The notes under the pieces: model-generated
The model's input: the letters and a program-made list of their open reading frames with translations, nothing else
Told to the model about the DNA's origin: nothing
Databases searched by the model: none
Position numbers and translations under genes: made by a program
Assembly: GCA_964543205.1 (NCBI GenBank)
Contig: CAZIXB010000092.1
Span: 1-6,344, forward strand
Reading direction: 5' to 3'
Source of the DNA: CAYSRM01 sp964543205
Lineage (GTDB): Bacteria; Verrucomicrobiota; Kiritimatiellia; UBA8416; CAYSRM01
DNA length: 6,344 nucleotides
Part shown: positions 1 to 6,146 of the stretch, piece by piece
How positions within the stretch are numbered: the stretch's first letter is position 1
How the letters are laid out: each line of letters starts with the position of its first letter

Positions 1-17
1 GTGAGCTATATCCTGTT

Positions 18-1028
18 TCAGTTTCGGCCAGGCAGGTAAGCCTCCACGGCCCGAATCACTTCTTTGGGACTTATGGATCGCATTGCCTCAATTGCGTCCT
101 GAGAATCCTTGCCTATATCCCTCTTGTGATCAACATCGCTGGCTGCAATTACAGTATGCCCCGGCCCGACAGGAGCGGTCTTGACTGGGTCGGTCATGCC
201 GAAAACTGCCACTACCGGAGTTCGAACAGCAGCAGCCAGATGCATGCCTCCACTGTCATTGCATACCGCAACACTGCAACGTCCCAGTAAAGCCGCCAGT
301 TCGGCCAACGAAGTTTTGCCTGACAAATCCAAGGCGTTATCCAGCGCTGAAGAAACCCGGCAGCAAAGCTCCCGCTCATTATCAAGCCCAAACACCAGGA
401 TTTTTGAGCCTGATTTTTTTTCGAGTTGCCGACCCAGCTCGATCCAAAACTCGGGAGGCCATTGTTTGGCAGGACCGAAGGCCGCTCCGGGAATGAACCC
501 CACAACTTCCGTCCCATTGTCCGGAATCAACTCCGCAACTGTCTTTTTCGCGCAATCAGGAACACAAAGATCCTGAACAGGTTTGTGTTCCCGTCCGCCG
601 GATTCAAGTCCGAGTATCACAAAGTATTCGCCGGATTGGTGCGCTTCACGGTTGAGCCGGTCCTGCGCAATCACATCTGTCAGCATCCATGCGCGATGAT
701 GCCCGGCGCTTCCAACACGCCGTGGAATCCCCGCAAAAAAAGGGATGAAAGCCGACCGGAAAGAATTGGGAAACACGTAAGCGGCATCGAAGTTTTCTTT
801 TCTCATCCGGAAACCGGCCGCAAGGGTTCCCACTGCCGATTTGTCGAAACTCTGAACCCGTTCAACAAAGGGGCACATCTCCCACAAGCCGGCAAGCCCC
901 GACTTTACAAGGACGCTGACTCTGCAATCCGGATTGACCTGCTTGAAAGCGCCAACTCCGGGCATACACATAATACTGTCCCCCAGCCAATTGGGAACGC
1001 AAATCAAAATATTTCCGGGTTTTTTCAT
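18..1028 (-). CDS. waaF: GT9-family lipopolysaccharide heptosyltransferase, WaaF-like
   Basis: Probable ADP-heptose:LPS heptosyltransferase II, which adds a heptose to the inner core of LPS at the cytoplasmic face of the inner membrane. The 336-residue length is normal for the family. The N-terminal half has PNWLGDSIM (12-20), matching the acceptor-side P-x-W-x-GD motif, with Asp17 at the position of the proposed catalytic aspartate. FPNSFRSAF (86-94) is typical of WaaF. The C-terminal half has the nucleotide-sugar motif GAAFGPAKQWP (181-191) and NDSGGMHLAAA (257-267). The ATG start lies 21 bases after the lpxK stop, with a weak GGAA about 8 bases upstream, so translation is probably coupled to lpxK. 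The cysteine-rich segment that often follows the NDSG region in WaaF is missing: residues 296-320 have no cysteine. GT9 family membership is secure. Heptosyltransferase II rather than I or III, or another GT9 sugar transferase, is inferred from the motifs. Confidence 0.88.
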   Translation of the reverse strand: MKKPGNILICVPNWLGDSIMCMPGVGAFKQVNPDCRVSVLVKSGLAGLWEMCPFVERVQSFDKSAVGTLAAGFRMRKENFDAAYVFPNSFRSAFIPFFAGIPRRVGSAGHHRAWMLTDVIAQDRLNREAHQSGEYFVILGLESGGREHKPVQDLCVPDCAKKTVAELIPDNGTEVVGFIPGAAFGPAKQWPPEFWIELGRQLEKKSGSKILVFGLDNERELCCRVSSALDNALDLSGKTSLAELAALLGRCSVAVCNDSGGMHLAAAVRTPVVAVFGMTDPVKTAPVGPGHTVIAASDVDHKRDIGKDSQDAIEAMRSISPKEVIRAVEAYLPGRN

Positions 1029-1049
1029 ACAAAAGTTTCCGGCTCCGGT

Positions 1050-2237
1050 TCACTCATGCCGAAAACATATTCTGTTGATACATTGGTGAAAATCCTCTGT
1101 TCCGCTCAAAATCTCGATATCCACTCGCAAGAAGTATATCGGCACATCGCAACGGTCCAGCCTGGGAAACCTGACCGCGTCTTTCTCGGTGGTAAGGATA
1201 GCTTTCGCACCTTCCTTCCTGCTCCTGTTGATAATGTCTATTATCTCCTGCTGGGAATACCTGTGGTGGTCTGCGAATCTTCTTTTCAACACAATTTCAG
1301 CGCCTCTTCGTTCAAGCTCACCCTCGAAAGCGCCCGGAACCGCTATGCCCGACACTACACCTACCTTGAGACCCTTCAGATAATCCAGGTCCTTTCGTTC
1401 CGAGTTAAAAACATTCGAAAGATATCGCGCGCTATGCGTGCACTCCACTATTTCAGCGTCTGGATTCAGGCGCCGCAGCCTTGCCCTGAGCGTTTCGCTG
1501 TCCTTTCCATCTGATTTTGTTATGAATATGAAATCGGCTCTTCTGACGTTTTTTATAGATTCCCGAAGCGTGCCCCGCGGGATCACATATTCGTTTCCGA
1601 AGGGATTCGTTTTATCAACAAGCAGAATCTCGAGCCTGTGCTTCAAGGCCATATACTGAAAGCCATCGTCAAGGATAAGTGTATCACAGTTCAGCTTGTT
1701 TATCGCATATCTGCCGCTCTTGACCCTGTCTTTATCCACAAGCACCGCGGCTTCAGGAAGATTAGACGCCAGCATGTAGGGTTCGTCCCCGCTCATTTCC
1801 GAGTCAAGCAACAGCTTTTTCCCGTCTGAAACTACCCTCGGAGCTGCGCGGAGATGAGCAAAAGTCAACCGGTCGGTTATCCTTTTGAAGAGCTTGGGCT
1901 TTGCCTTTTTGTAGCCCCGGCTCAATATGGCAATCTTGCGGCCCTGCTTGTTTAATTCCCTGGAAAACACCTCGACAACAGGTGTCTTACCCGTGCCGCC
2001 TACCGTCAGGTTCCCGACACTGATAACCTGGCAGCCGAGAGTGTGGTGGCGCAATATGCCTTTGCGGTAAAGAAACAACCGCAACTGCATAAGCGTTCTG
2101 TAGACAAAAGACAGGTGCTTTAGAAAAAACAGTATAACACGAACAAACTTGTTCCGGCTGCTTGTGTCTGCGGGACATTCTATAAGCCCTACAACAAACC
2201 GTTCGATTGCGTCAAATCTGTTTATCTTCATAACCAT
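1050..2237 (-). CDS. lpxK: Tetraacyldisaccharide 4'-kinase LpxK
   Basis: ATP-dependent kinase that phosphorylates the 4' position of the lipid A disaccharide precursor to give lipid IVA, at the cytoplasmic face of the inner membrane. The P-loop reads VGNLTVGGTGKTP (74-86) with Lys84. It is followed by SRGYKK (106-111), GDEPYML (150-156), the signature DDGFQ (190-194), PRGTLRE (220-226), FADHH (321-325) and TEKDAVR (350-356), all in the order expected for LpxK. At 395 residues it is longer than E. coli LpxK (328). About 25 of the extra residues lie before the P-loop, in a basic and hydrophobic stretch (about 28-65) that may bind the membrane. ATG at 2237 is taken as the start; a second in-frame ATG at 2231 (codon 3) is an equal alternative. 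A hairpin covers the purine-rich region just upstream. The gene lies between yidC and a heptosyltransferase gene, consistent with an envelope operon. Confidence 0.95.
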   Translation of the reverse strand: MVMKINRFDAIERFVVGLIECPADTSSRNKFVRVILFFLKHLSFVYRTLMQLRLFLYRKGILRHHTLGCQVISVGNLTVGGTGKTPVVEVFSRELNKQGRKIAILSRGYKKAKPKLFKRITDRLTFAHLRAAPRVVSDGKKLLLDSEMSGDEPYMLASNLPEAAVLVDKDRVKSGRYAINKLNCDTLILDDGFQYMALKHRLEILLVDKTNPFGNEYVIPRGTLRESIKNVRRADFIFITKSDGKDSETLRARLRRLNPDAEIVECTHSARYLSNVFNSERKDLDYLKGLKVGVVSGIAVPGAFEGELERRGAEIVLKRRFADHHRYSQQEIIDIINRSRKEGAKAILTTEKDAVRFPRLDRCDVPIYFLRVDIEILSGTEDFHQCINRICFRHE

Positions 2238-2238
2238 C

Positions 2239-2259
2239 TTCTCTCATGCCGGGAGAGAA
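2239..2259 (-). promoter_or_regulatory. Hairpin over the lpxK ribosome-binding region
   Basis: On the minus strand TTCTCTC, a 7-base loop CCGGCAT and GAGAGAA form a perfect 7-bp stem. The 3' arm ends one base before the lpxK ATG at 2237 and contains the only purine-rich Shine-Dalgarno-like stretch (GAGAGAAG). Folding would therefore hide the ribosome-binding site. The inverted repeat is read directly from the sequence. A role in limiting lpxK translation is inference, and a 7-bp palindrome could also occur by chance. Confidence 0.4.
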
Positions 2260-2270
2260 CAATGTTAGCC

Positions 2271-2321
2271 CGAATGATCCGCGTAATGCACGAATAATCC
2301 AAGCAGGGTCTTGCCGGGTCT
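2271..2321. repeat. Short paired direct repeats in the yidC-lpxK spacer
   Basis: Two decamers, CGAATGATCC (2271-2280) and CGAATAATCC (2291-2300), differ by one base and start 20 bases apart, about two helical turns. Next to them GGGTCT occurs twice (2306-2311 and 2316-2321), 10 bases apart. Helical-phase spacing is typical of protein-binding direct repeats, but no regulator family can be named and chance is possible. The surrounding 99-base spacer has no clear sigma70 promoter and no T-tract terminator. Confidence 0.3.
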
Positions 2322-2336
2322 GGGGCAAACTATGAA

Positions 2337-4256
2337 CTACGGCGATTCTTCCCTGGCCTTGCGTCTTTGCATGCCCATTTGAACTACGGCAATAAGCTGG
2401 CTCGTGGTCCAGTAAAGGATCAATCCAGACGGCATATTATAGAAAAACACAAGCAGGAACACCGGCATAAACGCCATCATTTTCTGCTGCTGGGAATCTC
2501 CGGCGGTCGGCGTCAGCCGCTGCTGGGCAAAAGTCACGCCGGTCATCAGCAGTGGCAGAATATTCAGGGAATCCCACCCGATGATCGGTATGGCAAACCC
2601 GAAATCCAGGAGCCTTTCCGGTTCGCTGAGATCGCTGATCCACAGAAAACTGGAAAAACGAAGTTCAACGGCGCTTCTAAGCATGGTGAACAGCGCGATA
2701 AATACCGGTATTTGAACCAGTATAGGCAGACACCCGGCCGCAGGATTGACCTTGTGTTCCTTGTAAAGGGCCATGACCTCCTGGTTCATCTTCTGAGGCT
2801 TGTCTTTATATTTTGCCCTGATCTCGGAAACAAGCGGCTGTATTTTCTGCATTTTCTTCATGCTCTCGGTGCTCTTATGAGTAATGGGCCAGAAGACAAC
2901 CCGGACGATTATGGTGAGGATAATTATGGCAATGCCGTAATTATGAAACAGAGCATTGATCTTGTTGAGCACAACAAGCAGCAGTTCGCAGATAGGCCGG
3001 AAAAAACCAAATTCCATTATTCTTTTCTGTTCCGAACCGAAACTTTTCAATATATCGAACTTCTTGGGCCCCACATAGTAGGTGTAGTTCCTGGTTATAT
3101 CTTCTCCGGATTCAAGCTTTCCAGGACGGGTCTTTATTGCCGCGCTGACTCTTTTCAACTGCGCCGACCCGGCCCAGGTTTCCGGCACAGCGGGGTCTTC
3201 GGCATCATTAACATGGCGCACTGCCTTTACGACAAAACCTCCGCCCTGGTCTGTCTCCGGATCGAGTACCTGTACAAAGAACTTGTTTTTCGGCGCAACC
3301 CAGCCGGGAGCCTCATCAATTTCAACCTGAATGCTCCTGGGCAACATCTCATCCGGAGAACCTCTGAACGCCGCGCATCCGCCGGATGCGCCGCCGGGTC
3401 TGAAACGGTCGGCAAGGCTACCCTCGCTTCCGTCAGGTCCCTTCTTGGCCCAATGCACAACATTCTCGCCGCCAACTTCCGACAAGGTGTCAATACCCAG
3501 ATAAGTCATCCTGGTCATAGCCTTGGTCTTAACGGGGGTCATGGGGCCGGTTCCTACATGGTAAGAGGGCAATTCCAAGGTTTCGGCGCCGGTATTCTTT
3601 AAAACATCCTCTACAGACAGGTTATAGCCGTTCAGAGGTCGAATCGTCCTCTCAAACAACAGCCCGTATTCGGTTTGCCGCCGAATAAGAAGGCCTTCTC
3701 CGTCAACTGTTTTTTCGATCTCGAAATCATGGTTAGTGCTCAATCCGCTGATACCCGAAAGAGAAAGCGCAGGGTCTGCCCGAAAATCCAGCTCCAATAC
3801 CGGGCTATCCTCTTCAGTTGTCTGCCGGTAGCCGGTTAGATACACGCTCTTGATCGCGCCTCCCCAGGAACTCACCGTCATGCGAATTGTGGATGTTTCA
3901 AAGGTGACTTCTTTTTCAGGCAACTGCGGCTTCGCCTGCACGGGTGTGCCTTCATCCGCAACCAGCTCTTCAGTCGTTGCTTCTGATGCTTCCGCTTCTG
4001 TTTGAACATCAGCTTCGGCTTCGAATTCTGTTTCGACTGTTTCGGGTTCAGAAACCGCGGGCTCCGGATCAGGATCTGTTGTCGCCCTTTCTGTATCTTC
4101 AGGCGCAGTCTCATCGCGCATATCCGCGCGCTCTACTTGTTCACCCTGGGTCACAGGCGGACGAGGCGCCCGGCGCTGCGTCTGCTGCGCAAGGTACATC
4201 CATCCCAGGAGCATCAGCGAAAGCCCGGCAACTATAGCTATTTCAACTTTGTTCAT
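2337..4256 (-). CDS. yidC: Membrane protein insertase YidC (Oxa1/Alb3 family)
   Basis: Inserts and folds inner-membrane proteins, alone or with SecYEG. At 639 residues it has the Gram-negative layout. An N-terminal anchor helix (about 5-23) is followed by a Glu/Asp/Thr/Pro-rich linker (about 38-105), a periplasmic beta-domain (about 115-400) and the Oxa1 core (about 420-630). In the core, Arg452 in IIVRVVFWPIT is the conserved hydrophilic-groove arginine. The coiled cytoplasmic loop follows (about 461-500, with KKMQKIQPLV), then NPAAGCLPILVQIPVFIALF (504-523), the QQQKMMAFMPVF helix (589-600) and the last helix beginning NMPSGLILYW (607-616). Only about a dozen residues follow that helix, so there is no long basic ribosome-binding tail. 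The ATG start is 6 bases after the yidD stop, with AAAGG 13 bases upstream, so it probably depends on coupled translation from yidD. The acidic linker is the least typical part. Confidence 0.97.
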   Translation of the reverse strand: MNKVEIAIVAGLSLMLLGWMYLAQQTQRRAPRPPVTQGEQVERADMRDETAPEDTERATTDPDPEPAVSEPETVETEFEAEADVQTEAEASEATTEELVADEGTPVQAKPQLPEKEVTFETSTIRMTVSSWGGAIKSVYLTGYRQTTEEDSPVLELDFRADPALSLSGISGLSTNHDFEIEKTVDGEGLLIRRQTEYGLLFERTIRPLNGYNLSVEDVLKNTGAETLELPSYHVGTGPMTPVKTKAMTRMTYLGIDTLSEVGGENVVHWAKKGPDGSEGSLADRFRPGGASGGCAAFRGSPDEMLPRSIQVEIDEAPGWVAPKNKFFVQVLDPETDQGGGFVVKAVRHVNDAEDPAVPETWAGSAQLKRVSAAIKTRPGKLESGEDITRNYTYYVGPKKFDILKSFGSEQKRIMEFGFFRPICELLLVVLNKINALFHNYGIAIIILTIIVRVVFWPITHKSTESMKKMQKIQPLVSEIRAKYKDKPQKMNQEVMALYKEHKVNPAAGCLPILVQIPVFIALFTMLRSAVELRFSSFLWISDLSEPERLLDFGFAIPIIGWDSLNILPLLMTGVTFAQQRLTPTAGDSQQQKMMAFMPVFLLVFFYNMPSGLILYWTTSQLIAVVQMGMQRRKAREESP

Positions 4257-4262
4257 ATTCTG

Positions 4263-4541
4263 TTATCTGCCTTTAGCCCATCTCTTTCCCTTAAAAAAAC
4301 CTTGCCATTTACAATTTGCCGGAGGAACAGGGTCGTATCCCCCCGGATGCAAAGGATGACATTTCAGTATTCTCTTCATTCCCAACCATAAACCCCGCAC
4401 ACATCCGTGTTCTCGCAAAGCTTGAGTGCAGTAAACTGAACAAGAGGGATAAAACCTGCAGCAATCGCCCAGCAAAGGCGACACTACGGCGCGATATACT
4501 CGAATCATACCTGTTAAAAGCAAAACAAAGGGGTTTGTCAC
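4263..4541 (-). CDS. yidD: Membrane protein insertion efficiency factor YidD
   Basis: Small membrane-associated protein that helps YidC-dependent insertion and is usually encoded between rnpA and yidC, as here. The 92-residue product contains nearly the whole family signature: CRFYPSCSVYC (28-38), a conserved helix region with HG (45-46), and KCHPLHPGGYDPVP (60-73). The N-terminal hydrophobic, amphipathic stretch (about 4-24) is the likely membrane-contact region. The start is a GTG at 4541, chosen because a strong Shine-Dalgarno GAGGAAG sits 5 bases upstream. The first ATG (4508, codon 12) lacks such a site and would cut into the amphipathic helix. The gene begins 27 bases after the rnpA stop and ends 6 bases before yidC. 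The C-terminal tail is basic (KGKRWAKGR), as is common in the family. Confidence 0.95.
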   Translation of the reverse strand: MTNPFVLLLTGMIRVYRAVVSPLLGDCCRFYPSCSVYCTQALREHGCVRGLWLGMKRILKCHPLHPGGYDPVPPANCKWQGFFKGKRWAKGR

Positions 4542-4546
4542 GATAT

Positions 4547-4553
4547 CTTCCTC
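4547..4553 (-). promoter_or_regulatory. Shine-Dalgarno site of yidD
   Basis: GAGGAAG on the minus strand is 5 bases from the GTG at 4541. It is the best ribosome-binding site in the window and fixes the non-ATG start of yidD. Confidence 0.8.
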
Positions 4554-4568
4554 AAGATTTTATCACTT

Positions 4569-4991
4569 TCAGGAAACACGAAGAATTCCGGTTTTTTCCG
4601 CCAGGCTGACAAGCTCTTCACGGACAGCGCTGCATTTGACCTTAAGTATGGGCTTTCTGCCAACCATCAGTATATCAACACCCCTTGCAAACCTGCCCTG
4701 CTCAAGGCGGAAAGACTCCCTAAGCAACCGTTTCACCCGTGAACGATCAACCGAATCAGGAAAACTCTTTTTCCCGGCAATCACCGCAACCCTTACGGTT
4801 CGGTGATCAACATTCATGGCCCACAACACCATTAAACGTCCTACCTGTTTGGCTCCTTCCCGGAATAATGCGTCAATTTCGCCGGATTCTGTTATCCGTT
4901 TGGTTCGGGGCAGCCTGTAAAGCGACGAACCGGCATCAATCCCGGAACGAGGTTCTCCACCTTCTCCCGACGAAAGACCGGATCCGCGCAT
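4569..4991 (-). CDS. rnpA: Ribonuclease P protein component RnpA
   Basis: Protein subunit of RNase P, which helps the catalytic RNA bind precursor tRNA for 5' maturation. The 140-residue product has the family opening LPRTKRITESGEIDALFREG (27-46), a central beta-strand region (about 52-72) and the RNR-box helix RSRVKRLLRESFR (83-95), then VDILMVGRKP (105-114). The box reads R-S-R where R-N-R is usual. The first 26 residues (Gly/Ser/Glu-rich) are an extension before the usual start of the fold. The start is ATG 4991, which has AGGA 9 bases upstream and lies 13 bases after the rpmH stop. The frame stays open upstream to a TTG at 5048 inside rpmH, but that codon has no good ribosome-binding site. 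The position between rpmH and yidD is the standard one. Confidence 0.95.
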   Translation of the reverse strand: MRGSGLSSGEGGEPRSGIDAGSSLYRLPRTKRITESGEIDALFREGAKQVGRLMVLWAMNVDHRTVRVAVIAGKKSFPDSVDRSRVKRLLRESFRLEQGRFARGVDILMVGRKPILKVKCSAVREELVSLAEKTGILRVS

Positions 4992-5000
4992 AAAACCGGT

Positions 5001-5004
5001 TCCT
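5001..5004 (-). promoter_or_regulatory. Shine-Dalgarno site of rnpA
   Basis: AGGA lies 9 bases before ATG 4991 and just after the rpmH stop codon. It favours this start over the TTG at 5048 inside rpmH. Confidence 0.6.
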
Positions 5005-5139
5005 TCAGGCTGAAAGTCGCTTGCGGCCCTTGCGTCTTCTGTTGGCAATCACCTGTCGACCGCCTCGAGTTGACATCCTTGCCCTGAAGCCTATCTTTCT
5101 TTTTCTCTTTATCGTTGACGGCTGGTAAGTTCTTTTCAT
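5005..5139 (-). CDS. rpmH: 50S ribosomal protein L34
   Basis: Large-subunit ribosomal protein that binds 23S rRNA. The 44-residue product is highly basic and full length for the family. It opens with MKRTYQPS (1-8) and continues KRKRKIGFRARMSTRGGRQV (11-30), with the basic C-terminal helix NRRRKGRKRLSA (33-44), which fits L34 throughout. The ATG at 5139 follows an A/T-rich leader with only a weak GCGAG-like ribosome-binding site. A strong promoter lies 53-80 bases upstream. rnpA begins 13 bases after the stop, giving the widespread rpmH-rnpA pair. In many bacteria dnaA lies near this pair; here the upstream neighbour is a methyltransferase gene and no dnaA is visible in the window. Confidence 0.98.
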   Translation of the reverse strand: MKRTYQPSTIKRKRKIGFRARMSTRGGRQVIANRRRKGRKRLSA

Positions 5140-5191
5140 TTTTATGCTCGCTTTTTAATTAAGGTTATCCCAACGCGTAAAATGGGACGCT

Positions 5192-5219
5192 AAGGTATCA
5201 TTTCTTTCGGGCTTGTCAA
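5192..5219 (-). promoter_or_regulatory. Sigma70-type promoter of the rpmH operon
   Basis: On the minus strand a perfect -35 TTGACA (5219-5214) is followed after 16 bases by TACCTT (5197-5192). A TG one base before the -10 makes it an extended -10 (TGaTACCTT). Transcription would start near 5185, leaving a leader of about 45 bases before the rpmH ATG. The position directly upstream of a highly expressed ribosomal gene supports it. The -10 matches consensus at three of six bases, so the -35 and the TG carry most of the evidence. Confidence 0.7.
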
Positions 5220-5249
5220 GTGACAGACAACTGAATTCTGAGAAGAATC

Positions 5250-5274
5250 AGAAAAGCAACATGCCGCCATGGTG
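5250..5274 (-). terminator. Possible weak Rho-independent terminator of the methyltransferase gene
   Basis: Six bases after the methyltransferase stop, the minus strand reads CACCATG, loop GCGG, CATGTTG. This is a 7-position stem with one C-T mismatch, followed by CTTTTCT. The position between a stop codon and the next promoter is right. The stem is short and the T-run is only four bases, so activity is uncertain. Confidence 0.3.
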
Positions 5275-5280
5275 TCCAGA

Positions 5281-6138
5281 TCATCTCAACGTCTTGCTGA
5301 CCACCGCTTCGGCAATGGAACGGCCATCAGACAGGATAGGCGCTTCCCGAGTGCGCCAGCCCCTTCTTTTTGCGGTTGCTATGAGATAATGCCCCCTGGT
5401 CAAAAACAGAAGAAAATCCAATTGATAGGCAACCTTGTAACAGATTCCCGCCGTCTTATAAAGCCGGACAGGAAAGCCCGGGCCATCGCCTCCTTTTTTC
5501 TTCCGCGCCCTCAATTCACCAAACGCAACAATGCTCTCCAGCAAGGACACGAAAAACCGTGAATACGACCGCACCTGGTGGACGTCAAATCCTGTTTTGA
5601 GAATACCGAACAACTCCGGTTCAGTAAATCCGATCCTTTGCAGCCCCCTTCTTTCGGGCGAAAGGCCCAGGACCTTGTCTACCAGCCGCGTAAGTCCGGC
5701 CCTTTTTGCATGGCGCGCATGTATAATAAGCCTACCGTCGGGATTAAGAACTTTGTGGCATTCGGCAACAAATTCGTGCGGATTCTCTATCTTCTCCAGG
5801 TAATCGTCTATCACCACCACATCGAACATCTTCTCCGTAAAAGGCAAATGGCCGTCCTCCATCTCGTGTACATTCTCTTCAAGAGCCTCCTTGAAGCATT
5901 CAGCCTTTTCCCTGCCGGGTACCACAGTGTGCCAGTCTTCCCCTTTCCTTCGAAGGTGATAGCTAACCATACAGTTCGACGCGCCTGTGTCAAGACAGGC
6001 CCCTCCCTCGACAGAACCAATCGCCTTTCTGAGCTCATGAACCTTCAACTGCAAAGGCAGAGATCTCATGAAAATGTAATTTTCACGCTCCAAAATGGCG
6101 CTGGTTTCAGTATTCTGATCTTGAGTCGACAAGTTCAT
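5281..6138 (-). CDS. Class I SAM-dependent methyltransferase, substrate unknown
   Basis: A 285-residue protein with a Rossmann-type methyltransferase core. Residues 47-62 (ACLDTGASNCMVSYHL) are a degenerate motif I, with D-T-G-A-S in place of the usual GxGxG loop. FDVVVIDDYLEKIENP (105-120) is motif II/post II, with the D-D-Y-L-E-K-I element typical of the Methyltransf_11/25 group. It is followed by HKVLNPDGRLIIHAR (128-142). The C-terminal third (about 165-285) is not recognised: it has a basic patch RARKKKGG (210-217), a hydrophobic stretch around 232-247 that may contact the membrane, and a tail with LSDGRSIAEAVV (269-280). The ATG at 6138 is the first start after an in-frame stop, and no Shine-Dalgarno sequence precedes it. 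The substrate cannot be told: sugar, lipid or small molecule are all possible. It appears to be its own unit, separated from rpmH by a promoter. Confidence 0.8.
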   Translation of the reverse strand: MNLSTQDQNTETSAILERENYIFMRSLPLQLKVHELRKAIGSVEGGACLDTGASNCMVSYHLRRKGEDWHTVVPGREKAECFKEALEENVHEMEDGHLPFTEKMFDVVVIDDYLEKIENPHEFVAECHKVLNPDGRLIIHARHAKRAGLTRLVDKVLGLSPERRGLQRIGFTEPELFGILKTGFDVHQVRSYSRFFVSLLESIVAFGELRARKKKGGDGPGFPVRLYKTAGICYKVAYQLDFLLFLTRGHYLIATAKRRGWRTREAPILSDGRSIAEAVVSKTLR

Positions 6139-6146
6139 AACGCAAA

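Noticed and set aside
1..17. Start of a further gene after the heptosyltransferase
   Set aside because: The minus strand shows an AGGA at the very edge, but no start codon falls inside the window, so nothing can be called.
426..1514. Plus-strand open frame of 362 codons across the heptosyltransferase and lpxK genes
   Set aside because: It is antisense to two well-supported genes and spans their junction. No family motif or convincing start context is visible.
2238..2336. Promoter for lpxK in the spacer
   Set aside because: The best candidate -10 (TAACAT on the minus strand) has no acceptable -35 at 16-18 bases, so it is not listed as a feature.
2367..3602. Plus-strand open frame of 411 codons
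   Set aside because: It lies entirely antisense to yidC, whose protein matches its family from end to end. The product is rich in His, Arg and Gln with no recognisable domain, as expected of a shadow frame.
4992..5048. Longer RnpA starting inside rpmH
   Set aside because: The upstream start would be a TTG without a good ribosome-binding site, whereas ATG 4991 has AGGA at 9 bases. Kept only as an observation.
5140..5280. Replication origin next to rpmH
   Set aside because: The spacer has no cluster of DnaA boxes (only a poor TTATCCCAA) and no dnaA gene is present. The sequence is well explained by a terminator-promoter region.
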